The position numbers and the translations under genes were made by a program. This document shows, in pieces, positions 23,810 through 32,246 of a stretch of 64,000 bases of DNA (the stretch's first letter is position 1; each line of letters begins with the position of its first letter). Below the pieces are notes generated by a model that worked only from the letters and a program-made list of their open reading frames with translations, did not search any database and had not been told where the DNA came from. Origin of the DNA: Paraburkholderia sacchari. GTDB taxonomy: Bacteria; Pseudomonadota; Gammaproteobacteria; Burkholderiales; Burkholderiaceae. The stretch is taken from positions 62,001-126,000 of the forward strand of contig NZ_JTDB02000005.1 in the NCBI RefSeq assembly GCF_000785435.2, in the 5' to 3' direction.

Positions 23810-25402
23810 ATGCGTAACTTCGAAACGCCGGGCCGCTCGCTCGTCATGGCCCGCAACGGCATGGCCGCGACTTCGCACCCGAGCGCCACGCTTACCGCCA
23901 TCCAGATACTGGCTGCGGGCGGCAACGCCATGGACGCCGCGATTGCCGCGTGCGCAGTGCAATGCGTGGTCGAACCCGGTTCCACGGGCATCGGCGGCGA
24001 CTGCTTCGCGCTCTATTCGCGCGGCGGCAGCGACGACGTAATCGCCTATGACGGCTCGGGCTGGGCGCCCGCCGCCGCGAGCGCGGAGCGTTTGCGCGCG
24101 ATGGGCGTCACAGCGATTGCGCGTCATTCGCCGCACGCAGTGACTGTGCCGGGCGCCGTGGATGCATGGACGACGCTCCATCGCGATCACGGCCGTCTGC
24201 CGCTGCGCGACGTGCTCGCGCCGGCCATCCGTTTCGCGGAAGAAGGCTACGCCGTCGCGCCGCGCACCGCGCGCGACTGGGCCGCCGAAGTGGAGACGCT
24301 CGCGCGCGACGCAGTGGCGGCCAAGGCCATGCTCGTCGACGGCGCCGCGCTGCGCGCGGGCGAAATCCACCGGCAGCCGCGCCTCGCGAACACGCTGCGC
24401 GCAATTGCGGAGACGGGCCGCGACGCATTCTATCGCGGCGCGGTGGCCGCCGATCTCGTGGCCAAGTTGCAGGAGCACGGCGGCTTGCACACGCTCGACG
24501 ATTTCGCGGCGTTCAGCGGCGAGTACGTTACGCCGATCCGCGCGAAGTTCCGCGGCTACGACGTGATCGAATGTCCGCCGGCGGGGCAGGGCATGATCGC
24601 GCTGCTGATGCTGAGGCTGCTCGACAAGTACGATGCCGAAGGCGGACCGCTCGACCCCGACCGCCTGCATCGCGAGATCGAAGCGGCCAAGCTCGCCTAC
24701 GCGGTGCGCGATGCGGTGCTGGGCGACCCGCGCAAGCAGGGCGTCGATGTGGAGCGCCTGCTATCCGACGCGTACGTCGACGCGCTGCGTAGCCGCATCG
24801 ATCTCGAGAGCGTGCTGGACCCGGCCGCCGCGCTCGCTTCGGTCGAGCATCGCGATACGGTCTATATCACCGTTGTCGATCGAGACCGCAACTGCGTGAG
24901 CTTCATCAATTCGTTGTTCTATGCATTCGGCAGCGGATTGATGGGCAAGGAATCGGGCGTGATGCTGCACAATCGCGGGATGGGTTTTTCGGTCGAGCCG
25001 GGGCATCCGAACGCAATCTCCCCGCACAAGCGCCCGCTGCACACCATCATCCCCGGCATGGTGGCGCGCGATGGCCGCGTGCAGATGAGCTTCGGCGTGA
25101 TGGGCGGCCACTATCAGGCGATGGGGCACGCGCATTTTCTGTCGAAGGTGCTGCATTACGGGCTGGACATGCAGACGGCGATGGATCTGCCGCGCGTGTT
25201 TCCACGCCCGGGCACGGCCACGGTGGAAATCGAATCGACGCTGCCCGAAGCCACGCGCGCGGTACTCGCGGACCGAGGCTTCGCGCTCCTGCCCAGCGCC
25301 GGACCGATTGGCGGCTCGCAGGCGATCCGCATCGATTGGGAGCGAGGCGTGCTGACGGGCGCATCCGATCATCGAAAAGACGGATGCGCGCTCGGATATT
25401 GA
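23810..25402 (+). CDS. Gamma-glutamyltransferase-family amidohydrolase, cytoplasmic
   Basis: A 530-residue Ntn-hydrolase that should self-cleave before Thr350 (RDTVYITVVD) to give a large and small subunit. FINSLFYAFGSGL and LHNRGMGFSVEPGHPN are family motifs. No signal peptide is present (start MRNFETPGRSLVMARNG), unlike periplasmic E. coli GGT. In the oxyanion-hole region true GGTs have Pro-Leu-Ser-Ser; here it is RPLHTIIPGM with His411-Thr412. This fits the YwrD/HpxW-like side branch, some of which hydrolyse oxamate or other amides, so strict GGT activity is doubtful. It follows an amino-acid importer by 72 bp with a strong AAAGGAGAG ribosome binding site. Confidence 0.82.
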   Translation: MRNFETPGRSLVMARNGMAATSHPSATLTAIQILAAGGNAMDAAIAACAVQCVVEPGSTGIGGDCFALYSRGGSDDVIAYDGSGWAPAAASAERLRAMGVTAIARHSPHAVTVPGAVDAWTTLHRDHGRLPLRDVLAPAIRFAEEGYAVAPRTARDWAAEVETLARDAVAAKAMLVDGAALRAGEIHRQPRLANTLRAIAETGRDAFYRGAVAADLVAKLQEHGGLHTLDDFAAFSGEYVTPIRAKFRGYDVIECPPAGQGMIALLMLRLLDKYDAEGGPLDPDRLHREIEAAKLAYAVRDAVLGDPRKQGVDVERLLSDAYVDALRSRIDLESVLDPAAALASVEHRDTVYITVVDRDRNCVSFINSLFYAFGSGLMGKESGVMLHNRGMGFSVEPGHPNAISPHKRPLHTIIPGMVARDGRVQMSFGVMGGHYQAMGHAHFLSKVLHYGLDMQTAMDLPRVFPRPGTATVEIESTLPEATRAVLADRGFALLPSAGPIGGSQAIRIDWERGVLTGASDHRKDGCALGY

Positions 25403-25422
25403 GGGCGTGACTACGCGCCCTC
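25401..25422. terminator. Hairpin between convergent genes
   Basis: GAGGGCG (25401-25407) pairs with CGCCCTC (25416-25422) around an 8-base loop, directly at the stop of the hydrolase gene. It probably ends transcription from both sides; no T-tract. Confidence 0.45.
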
Positions 25423-25490
25423 ACCGGGCGTCAAGACGAGGTGGCCGTCACGTGCGTGATGACCACCCGCTTGCACCATACACGGGCAAC

Positions 25491-25757
25491 TCAGTGCCCG
25501 TGCGCTTCCCGGAATCCGGTGTCGTGTTCGATGTGCTGATCGGGAGTGTCGACGTGGAAGGCCGCCGAGACCACAAAGAGGACGCCGGCGAACGTCCAGA
25601 CCCAAGTGCCCAGCGAGAAGGTGAGCAAATACGCGTGATGAGGCGGGTACGTCTGGAGCGCCCAGGCAAGACACGCAACTGGCAACATCAGCAGACACAA
25701 CGCCGACCGGTTCAGAAAAGCGGCGACCCTTGCATTCTTGCGCGTCTCAGCTTGCAT
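25491..25757 (-). CDS. Small membrane protein, two helices, unknown
   Basis: An 88-residue protein starting MQAETRKNARVAAFLNRSA, with hydrophobic segments at about 18-36 (ALCLLMLPVACLAWALQ) and 43-66 (HAYLLTFSLGTWVWTFAGVLFVVSAAF), and a charged histidine-rich tail DTPDQHIEHDTGFREAHGH. ATG 25757 follows GGAGGC. The tail resembles a metal-rich C-terminus but no family is recognised. It is divergent from the 446-residue gene across a perfect palindrome and converges with the GGT-family gene. Confidence 0.65.
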   Translation of the reverse strand: MQAETRKNARVAAFLNRSALCLLMLPVACLAWALQTYPPHHAYLLTFSLGTWVWTFAGVLFVVSAAFHVDTPDQHIEHDTGFREAHGH

Positions 25758-25833
25758 GCCTGCCTCCGTAGGGAATGGCACTGAGAGATAGAGTGGCACG
25801 GCGGTCATTTCGCGCAAACTTGGGAGTATCCCC

Positions 25834-25857
25834 AGGGTCTGTTCATGAACAGACCCT
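25834..25857. promoter_or_regulatory. Perfect 24-bp palindrome between divergent genes
   Basis: AGGGTCTGTTCA followed directly by its reverse complement, with no central spacer. It sits 76 bp from the minus-strand start and 118 bp from the plus-strand start, where a shared operator would lie. The zero-loop symmetry argues against an RNA hairpin and for a dimeric DNA-binding protein. Confidence 0.5.
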
Positions 25858-25975
25858 TGCACGCCGCGATAACGAGGTAACGAAGCGCAACATTGGTTTA
25901 CGCCTCCGGCGGATTATGCAAGTATCGCGCGCACCGCGTAGCACGAATACGCTTGCTCTTCTTGCGAGGTACGGG

Positions 25976-27316
25976 ATGGACTGGAGGTTTTGGAAGGCTG
26001 AGAAGCGCCACGAAGAGGCCGAGGCGCACCATTGGCCCACCGGTACGCATGAATCGATTCGGCAGCTGCTGGGCATGTACCAGGGCGCCGGAACCCCGCC
26101 GTTCGCGAACTGGGCCGCGCCCGGCATCGCATTCGCACCCAATGTCGAAGCGACAGCCCGAAACGCCGTCAAGGGCTATCAGCTCGCCCTCTGGTTCTGG
26201 CTGTTCGCCGGCAAGCACGGCGCCATCGCGGCGCGCATGGCACGCGAAACGTTCTGCCTGCTTGCCGATGCCGCGCAGCCGGCGTCGGGCGACGCCATCG
26301 ACGCGCTGCTCGACCTCGAAAGCCGCCTCGCGCGTTCCGTCGAAACCATCTCCGCCGAACAGCGCACCTTCAGCCAGGAAGGCCAGGCCGTGGAATTGCC
26401 GATGGAGTTCTTTCTGGCCACGGGCGCGCTAAGGCTCATGCCCGAGTCCCCTTATGCGGGAGATGCGGGCGCGTCGCTGCAAGGCAATGACTACAAGCTC
26501 GCGGACTGCTTCCGCCACGCTACCGACGAAGCTTTGGCGCTGTTCCGGCCAATGATCGAGGCCGTCGAATTCGACGCGAAACTGCTGCCGAACTGGAAAT
26601 GGAGTGTCCGCCCGGGCGCCGCCGAACGGCATCTGCAGCGTCGCCACGGCAATCCGCTATTCCCGCTGCATCGGCAGATGGTGACGGCCCATGACGTGCA
26701 CGAAGCACGCATCGCCGACAACCAGGCGCTCCAGGATATCCGCAACGAACTCAACGAAGTGCGCCGCGCGTTCTTCGAAAAGCCGTCGCTGCCGTTGAAC
26801 TGGCAGTCGTACCTCGAAAACTACCGCGAACAGGTGGACCGGCTCGACGAGCGCCGCCTCGTGGCAGGCGGGCAGAACGCGCCGCTCGGCGACGCGGTCG
26901 CGGCGCTGCGCGCCGACATTCTGGCGACCTGGCGCGCCGAGATTCAGAAGAACCGCAACAGCCTCGCCGCGCTCGACCAGGACGAGGCGCGCAAAGCCGA
27001 GCGGCGCGCGCTGCTGTACGGCTGCGACTGGACCGGCCAGCTATTGAGTCACGGCTCGCTGATCCCCGCCGATGAAGTGGTGCCCGCGCTGCTGAGCGAG
27101 CCCCCGGCGGAACTGGAGAAGGCGGTGGCCGGTCTGCAGGCGGAGCCGCGCTTGCACGAAACGCTGGCGCACTGCAGGGCGGCCGCGCATCGGCTCGTGG
27201 GCGAGCTTCGCGCGGCGGGTCACGCATTTCCGGACCTGACCGAAAAGCTGACTATCCTGGACGGCAAGCGCGAGGCCGCGCCGCAGGACGACTCGCCGGG
27301 GCCGCTGCCGGCCTGA
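25976..27316 (+). CDS. Hypothetical protein, 446 residues
   Basis: I do not recognise this protein. Starting MDWRFWKAEKRHEEAEAHHW (ATG 25976 after GAGGTACGGG), it is soluble, mostly helical, rich in Ala, Glu, Arg and Trp, with no signal peptide. Two zones suggest coiled coil: about 225-290 (HDVHEARIADNQALQDIRNEL and NYREQVDRLDERRLV) and about 315-345 (WRAEIQKNRNSLAALDQDEARKAERRAL). A single hydrophobic stretch YQLALWFWLFAGKHGA occurs near residue 68. Codon use resembles its neighbours, so it is a real gene. It is divergent from a small membrane protein over a 24-bp palindrome. Confidence 0.7.
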   Translation: MDWRFWKAEKRHEEAEAHHWPTGTHESIRQLLGMYQGAGTPPFANWAAPGIAFAPNVEATARNAVKGYQLALWFWLFAGKHGAIAARMARETFCLLADAAQPASGDAIDALLDLESRLARSVETISAEQRTFSQEGQAVELPMEFFLATGALRLMPESPYAGDAGASLQGNDYKLADCFRHATDEALALFRPMIEAVEFDAKLLPNWKWSVRPGAAERHLQRRHGNPLFPLHRQMVTAHDVHEARIADNQALQDIRNELNEVRRAFFEKPSLPLNWQSYLENYREQVDRLDERRLVAGGQNAPLGDAVAALRADILATWRAEIQKNRNSLAALDQDEARKAERRALLYGCDWTGQLLSHGSLIPADEVVPALLSEPPAELEKAVAGLQAEPRLHETLAHCRAAAHRLVGELRAAGHAFPDLTEKLTILDGKREAAPQDDSPGPLPA

Positions 27317-27328
27317 TGAGCGTGCTGC

Positions 27329-28090
27329 TTAGCTTTTCAGGCGGTAACCGGTCTTGAAGATCCAGGCGGTGATCGCGAGGAACACCGCGAGAAACGCGGC
27401 CGTCATGGCGAGGCTCACGCTGACGTCGACGTCGGCGAGCCCGTAAAAGCTCCAGCGAAAACCGCTGATCAGATAGACGATCGGGTTGAACAGCGTGACC
27501 ACCTTCCACGCCGGCGGCAGCATGTCGACCGAGTAGAAGCTGCCGCCGAGGAAGGTCAGCGGCGTGATGATCAAGAGCGGCACGATTTGCAGCTTCTCGA
27601 AGTTGTCGGCCCAGATGCCGATGATGAAGCCGAGCAGGCTGAACGTCACCGCCGTGAGCAGCAGGAACAGCACCATCCAGAACGGATGCTGGATCTGGAT
27701 CGGCACGAACAGCGCAGCGGTGGCGAGGATGATCACGCCCAGCAGCACCGATTTGGTTGCGGCCGCACCCACATAGCTGATCACGATTTCCAGATACGAC
27801 ACCGGCGCGGAGAGTAGCTCGTAAATCGTGCCCGTGAAGCGCGGGAAGTAGATGCCGAACGACGCGTTGGAAATGCTTTGCGACAGCAGGGACAGCATGA
27901 TGAGGCCCGGCACGATGAACGCGCCATAGCTGACGCCGTTCACTTCCTGGATGCGCGAGCCAATCGCGGAACCGAACACGATGAAGTAAAGCGAAGTGGA
28001 TATCACCGGCGCGACGATGCTTTGCATCAGCGTGCGCCGGGTGCGCGCCATTTCGAAACGGTAGATGGCGCGAATGGCGTGAAGATTCAT
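27329..28090 (-). CDS. ABC-2 type transporter permease (YadH-like)
   Basis: A 253-residue six-helix ABC-2 permease. The sequence SIVAPVISTSLYFIVFGSAIG, the YGAFIVPGLIMLSLLSQSISNASFGIYFPRF region and FLGGSFYSVDMLPP followed by NPIVYLISGFRW are the family hallmarks shared with YadH and NodJ. Together with the preceding ATPase it forms an exporter, probably of a lipid-linked or polymeric compound; the substrate of YadGH itself is not settled. Its ATG overlaps the ATPase stop (ATGA, 28087-28090). Confidence 0.9.
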   Translation of the reverse strand: MNLHAIRAIYRFEMARTRRTLMQSIVAPVISTSLYFIVFGSAIGSRIQEVNGVSYGAFIVPGLIMLSLLSQSISNASFGIYFPRFTGTIYELLSAPVSYLEIVISYVGAAATKSVLLGVIILATAALFVPIQIQHPFWMVLFLLLTAVTFSLLGFIIGIWADNFEKLQIVPLLIITPLTFLGGSFYSVDMLPPAWKVVTLFNPIVYLISGFRWSFYGLADVDVSVSLAMTAAFLAVFLAITAWIFKTGYRLKS

Positions 28091-29067
28091 CGGGAGCTCA
28101 CCTGTGCTTTGTTGCTATCCGCAACGGCCGAGTCCACGGCCGCAGGGTCTTTGTGGACAAGACTCACGAAAATCTCCTCCAGCGAACTCTGGCTCGTTTG
28201 CAGGTCCGTGAAGCCGATGCCGGCCTCGCTCAGGTTCTTGAGCAGCGTGAGGATGTCGTTGCGTTCGTGCTCGGCGTCGTAGGTGTAGATGAGCGCGCCG
28301 CCGCCATTGGCGAGTTCCAGTCCCCAGTTGGCAAGGCTCGCCGGAATGGCGCTCAACGGCGCTTCGAGCTGCAACGTCAGCTGCTTGCGGCCAAGCTTGC
28401 GCATCAGCGCGTCCTTGTGTTCGACGAGCATGATTTCGCCGCGGTTGATGACGCCGATCCGGTCGGCCATTTCTTCGGCTTCGTCGATGTAATGGGTGGT
28501 GAGGATGATCGTCACGCCGCTGGCCTTGAGCCCGCGCACGAGTTCCCACATGTCGCGGCGCAATTCGACGTCCACGCCCGCGGTGGGCTCGTCCAGAAAC
28601 AGGACTTGCGGCTCGTGCGCGAGCGCCTTCGCGATCAGCACGCGGCGCTTCATGCCGCCCGACAACGTGATGATCTTGTTGTTGCGCTTGTCCCACAGCG
28701 AGAGGTCGCGCAGCACGCGCTCGATATGCGCGGGGTTGGGCGGCTTGCCGAACAGGCCGCGGCTGAACGAGACCGTGGCCCAGACCGTTTCGAACGAATC
28801 GGTCGTGAGCTCCTGGGGCACGAGGCCGATCAGCGAGCGCGCGGCGCGATAGTCGGCGACGATATCGTGACCCGCGACGCGCACACTCCCTTCACTCGCA
28901 TTCACGATGCCGCAGACGATGCTGATGAGCGTCGTCTTGCCCGCACCGTTCGGCCCCAGCAGCGCGAAAATCTCGCCGCGCTGGATGTTCAGGTTGACGT
29001 GCTTGAGCGCGCGGAATCCCGACGCATAGGTTTTCGAGAGATTCTCGACGGAGAGGATCGTTTGCAT
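28087..29067 (-). CDS. ABC exporter ATP-binding protein (YadG-like)
   Basis: A 326-residue ATPase. Walker A GPNGAGKTTL, signature LSGGMKRRVLIAKALA, Walker B VLFLDEPTAGVDVELRR and switch His in LTTHYIDEAEEMADR are intact. The C-terminal ~90 residues after the ATPase core contain the extension typical of YadG/NodI-type proteins (SLEEIFVSLV). ATG 29067 gives the family N-terminus MQTILSVENLSKTYASGFRA; upstream in-frame codons are not homologous. It pairs with the ABC-2 permease gene immediately downstream. Confidence 0.92.
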   Translation of the reverse strand: MQTILSVENLSKTYASGFRALKHVNLNIQRGEIFALLGPNGAGKTTLISIVCGIVNASEGSVRVAGHDIVADYRAARSLIGLVPQELTTDSFETVWATVSFSRGLFGKPPNPAHIERVLRDLSLWDKRNNKIITLSGGMKRRVLIAKALAHEPQVLFLDEPTAGVDVELRRDMWELVRGLKASGVTIILTTHYIDEAEEMADRIGVINRGEIMLVEHKDALMRKLGRKQLTLQLEAPLSAIPASLANWGLELANGGGALIYTYDAEHERNDILTLLKNLSEAGIGFTDLQTSQSSLEEIFVSLVHKDPAAVDSAVADSNKAQVSSR

Positions 29068-29188
29068 GTGCGTGACATTACCAGAAAGCCTGGGTGCTCG
29101 TTCGAGCCGCAAACGCATGACACGTCGAGCATTAAGCCTTGGCGATGCCGGCAAAGCGTTCACACACGCAGGGCGTTTGTGGCGCCGG

Positions 29189-29974
29189 TCATTGCTGCGC
29201 TTGCGCCTTGATGCGTTCGAGTTCCAGGCTGTCGACGATGATGCGAACCGCGTCGTGCCGCCAGTGCTCGATTTCAAACTCGACGATTTCATCGTTCTGA
29301 TCGTAGATGATGCTCGAAATCATCAGAATCTGGCTGCCTTCCGTCAACATCAACGCCTGGGCGACTTCGCCCCACGCGGCAGTCGGAGTGATCTCGAACC
29401 GCGAGCGGCCATAGCGGATGCCGTAGCTCTGTTGGTACAGCGTCGTCAGCGACTGGCTCAAGTCATGTTCGAATATCCGCGGAAACTTCTCTGGCTTGAG
29501 ATAGTGCTTTGCCAGCATCACGACACGGCCGTCCAGTTTGCGCAGCCGATGGATTTCGTGCACGCGCGACAGGGTTGGCAACTCGAGGTTTTGGCAGATC
29601 GCAGGCGTCGCCACGATCGTGCGCGACAGCAGCACCCGCGTTTCGAGGCAGCGCTTCTGATCGGTGACGATCTGATGGAACGGCGAGCGATAGAGCGGGT
29701 TGTAAATCAACCTCGGTGGCGCAACGAACCAGCCTCTCCGGTCCTCGCAATAGATCCGTCCTTCCGCCTCCATGGCCACCAGCGCTTCCTTCACCGTCGT
29801 GCGCGTGGTGCCGAACAGTTCCGAAAGCTCTCGTTCGGACGGCAGTTTCGCGCCCGGCAGCAGCAACTTGCCGTCGATCTGCATCTCGATGGACTGCCTG
29901 ATATGGGCCGCTAGAGTGGTACTGCGCTCAGATTCTGCCAATTGGACTACTCCAAATTTTGGTGCAATGGTCAA
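29189..29974 (-). CDS. GntR-family regulator, HutC/UTRA subfamily
   Basis: A 261-residue regulator. The N-terminal winged helix spans about residues 20-90 (IRQSIEMQIDGKLLLPGAKLPSERELSELFGTTRTTVKEALVAMEAEGRIYCEDRRGWFV) and the C-terminal UTRA ligand domain about 110-255. It is divergent from the ABC importer operon across 229 bp holding two inverted repeats and a strong promoter, so it is the obvious regulator. The layout resembles PhnR of 2-aminoethylphosphonate operons, but no phosphonate-cleaving enzyme is present, so the ligand is uncertain. Confidence 0.88.
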   Translation of the reverse strand: MTIAPKFGVVQLAESERSTTLAAHIRQSIEMQIDGKLLLPGAKLPSERELSELFGTTRTTVKEALVAMEAEGRIYCEDRRGWFVAPPRLIYNPLYRSPFHQIVTDQKRCLETRVLLSRTIVATPAICQNLELPTLSRVHEIHRLRKLDGRVVMLAKHYLKPEKFPRIFEHDLSQSLTTLYQQSYGIRYGRSRFEITPTAAWGEVAQALMLTEGSQILMISSIIYDQNDEIVEFEIEHWRHDAVRIIVDSLELERIKAQAQQ

Positions 29975-30065
29975 CGTTTCGTCTGAGGAAATCGCCAGTT
30001 CAGGCGCTCGTCCCGGTGGGCAGACGACGCCACAGATGCGTTTGCCTGTGTTTCACAAAATTATT

Positions 30066-30129
30066 AAAAATCAATGACATGAAATGATTTTTCGCATCTC
30101 TGCCTGGGTTCTCCGGTGAGATGCGAAAA
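30066..30129. promoter_or_regulatory. Two overlapping inverted repeats upstream of ABC promoter
   Basis: AAAAATCA (30066-30073) is inverted at TGATTTTT (30085-30092). TTTTCGCATCTC (30089-30100) is inverted at GAGATGCGAAAA (30118-30129). The repeats share 30089-30092 and end 5 bp before the -35 box. This is a likely binding region for the divergent GntR regulator. Confidence 0.55.
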
Positions 30130-30133
30130 GCCA

Positions 30134-30162
30134 TTGACACTGATATTACCACCGGATATGTT
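30134..30162 (+). promoter_or_regulatory. Sigma-70 promoter of ABC importer operon
   Basis: TTGACA at 30134-30139 and TATGTT at 30157-30162 are separated by exactly 17 bp. Transcription would start near 30169, leaving a leader of about 35 bases before ATG 30204, which is preceded by GGGAGG. Confidence 0.65.
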
Positions 30163-30203
30163 CTGCGCATGGCGAAACTGGACTGGACCAGATGGGAGGC
30201 GTC

Positions 30204-31256
30204 ATGAAAGCGAAAACACTCGTGGGTGTCATTGGGGTTGTGGTTTGCGCCAGCGCGGCACAGGCCGGGGCGGAGGATTTGAATGCGCTTACGCAGGCAG
30301 CGAAGAAAGAGGGCGCGGTCTATAGCGTCGGCATGCCTGACGACTGGGCGAACTGGAAGGACACTTGGGCTCAACTGACGCATAAATATGGACTGGACCA
30401 CCATGACACAGACCTGAGTTCGGCGGAAGAAATTGCCAAGTTCGACGCGGAGAAAAGTAATGCGACAGCCGACATAGGCGACGTCGGCCAGAGCTTCTGT
30501 CCGCTTGCGGTGCAGCGCGGGGTGACGCAACCCTATAAGCCGGGTACCTGGAACGATATTCCGGACTGGGCGAAGAGCCAGGACGGGAACTGTATCGTCG
30601 ATTACACAGGCACGATCGCGTTCATCACCAACACGCGGCTGGTGAAAAATCCGCCGAAGTCCTGGGCCGATCTGCTCTCCGGCAAGTACAAGGTGACGCT
30701 CGGAGCCGTCGGCGTGGCGGCACGCGCGAACAGCGCGGTTCTGGCCGCTGCGCTTGCGCAGGGGGGGAGCGAGAAAAACCTGATGCCGGGCCTCAAGCTG
30801 TTTGCCGAACTGGCGAAGCAGGGGCGGCTGTCGCTCGTGGATCCGAGTCTGGCCAATCTGGAAAAGGGCGAAATCGAGGTCGGCATTCTTTGGGACTTCA
30901 CGGCGCTTGGCTATCGCGACCGGATCGACCCGTCCCGCTTCGCGGTCAACGTTCCTTCGGACGGGTCGGTGACAACCGGCTATACGCTTATCATCAACAA
31001 GTATGCGAAGCATCCGAACGCCGCGAAGCTCGTCCGCGAATACGTGCTGAGCGATGCGGGGCAGTTGAATCTCGCGCGCGGTTATGCGCGCCCGATTCGC
31101 ACGTCCGTGAAATTCCCGCCCGACGTGCAGGCGAAGCTGCTCCCCGCGAGCGAGTACAAGTCGGTGAAGCCGATTCAGGATTTTGCCGCGTGGGATGAGT
31201 CGGTCAAAAAGCTGCCGCGCCAGTGGCAGGACGTGGTGATGGTGAACATGCAGTAA
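30204..31256 (+). CDS. ABC importer periplasmic binding protein (Fe3+/AEP-type family 1)
   Basis: A 350-residue binding protein with signal peptide at about 1-22 (cleavage after AQA). The mature region EDLNALTQAAKKEGAVYSVG, DIGDVGQSFCPLAVQRG and GTIAFITNTRLVKNPPKSWADLL resembles the binding proteins of iron, polyamine and 2-aminoethylphosphonate importers. No tyrosine pair typical of Fe3+ binding could be identified confidently, so an organic or phosphorylated ligand is likelier. ATG 30204 follows GGGAGGCGTC. It heads the operon of two permeases, ATPase, HAD phosphatase and MocR regulator. Confidence 0.85.
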   Translation: MKAKTLVGVIGVVVCASAAQAGAEDLNALTQAAKKEGAVYSVGMPDDWANWKDTWAQLTHKYGLDHHDTDLSSAEEIAKFDAEKSNATADIGDVGQSFCPLAVQRGVTQPYKPGTWNDIPDWAKSQDGNCIVDYTGTIAFITNTRLVKNPPKSWADLLSGKYKVTLGAVGVAARANSAVLAAALAQGGSEKNLMPGLKLFAELAKQGRLSLVDPSLANLEKGEIEVGILWDFTALGYRDRIDPSRFAVNVPSDGSVTTGYTLIINKYAKHPNAAKLVREYVLSDAGQLNLARGYARPIRTSVKFPPDVQAKLLPASEYKSVKPIQDFAAWDESVKKLPRQWQDVVMVNMQ

Positions 31257-31355
31257 CGCAAGCGCGCCGCCGGCCGACGCCCGAAACATGCGTTCGGGCG
31301 CCGGTCCGGTCGAACGCTCGCTTGTCCAACTTCGTGAACCGGAGTTTCCTTTGTG

Positions 31356-32246
31356 ATGAAAACCCCCTCACTTTTAGTCGCCGGCGAGCATGCCGAACGC
31401 GCACGCGCGCGCATTCGATGGCGGTCCGGCATAGCCGCCATCTGGCTGGTTCCATTTGCCGTCGTCTTCACGCTGTTCTGTCTCGCGCCGATGGTATGGG
31501 TGATCGCCAACAGCGTGCAATCCACGCAAGGCTTCACGCTCGCGAATTACGCGGAAATTCTGTCGTCGCCTTTCTATCGGCAGGCGTTCGGGAACAGCCT
31601 TCGCATATCGCTGTGGTCGAGCGCGATTGGCCTCGTGATCGCAATTTTCGGCGCCGCCTCGTTGAGGCGCGTGCCGGGCAGGCTGCGGCGGCTGGTCGTG
31701 TCGGTCACGAACATGACGAGCAATCTGACCGGCGTGCCGCTGGCGTTCGCATTCATCATCCTCGTCGGCACCAACGGATCGCTGACGCTGCTCTTCGAGG
31801 CGTGGGGGCTGGCAAAGCACTTCGATCTTTATTCGATCAACGGACTGATTCTGATCTACACGTACTTCCAGATTCCGCTTGGCATCTTGCTGCTGTACCC
31901 GGCATTCGACGCGCTCGACGACGACTGGCAGGCCGCCGCATCCTTGCTCGGCGCGAAGCTCTGGCAATACTGGCGCCATGTCGGTCTGCCGGTGCTGGCG
32001 CCCGCGATCTTCGGCACGTTCATCCTGCTGTTCGCGAATGCGATCGGCGCGTATGCCAGCGCCTATGCGCTAACCCAGGGGAACTTCAATCTGATTACCG
32101 TGCGCATCGCTGGACTCGTATCGGGGGATTTGTTCCTCGATCCCAACATGGCGGCCGCGCTTTCGGTACTGCTGATGCTGCTCCTGCTGGCCGTGACCGT
32201 CGCCAATCAGTGGCTGCTGAACAGGAGGACTCGTCATGCGCGCTGA
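31356..32246 (+). CDS. ABC importer permease 1
   Basis: A 296-residue permease with about six helices. The EAA-like loop is DALDDDWQAAASLLGAKLWQYWRHVGLPVL. Hydrophobic segments include IAAIWLVPFAVVFTLFCLAPMVWVIANSV at the N-terminus. The start codon could be GTG 31353 or the adjacent ATG 31356. Its last 11 bases overlap the second permease gene, so the two are translationally coupled and form a heterodimeric channel. Confidence 0.9.
   Translation: MKTPSLLVAGEHAERARARIRWRSGIAAIWLVPFAVVFTLFCLAPMVWVIANSVQSTQGFTLANYAEILSSPFYRQAFGNSLRISLWSSAIGLVIAIFGAASLRRVPGRLRRLVVSVTNMTSNLTGVPLAFAFIILVGTNGSLTLLFEAWGLAKHFDLYSINGLILIYTYFQIPLGILLLYPAFDALDDDWQAAASLLGAKLWQYWRHVGLPVLAPAIFGTFILLFANAIGAYASAYALTQGNFNLITVRIAGLVSGDLFLDPNMAAALSVLLMLLLLAVTVANQWLLNRRTRHAR

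Noticed and set aside
23810..25402. Periplasmic glutathione-type gamma-glutamyltransferase
   Set aside because: There is no signal peptide and the Ser-Ser oxyanion pair is missing, so a plain GGT annotation would overstate the evidence.
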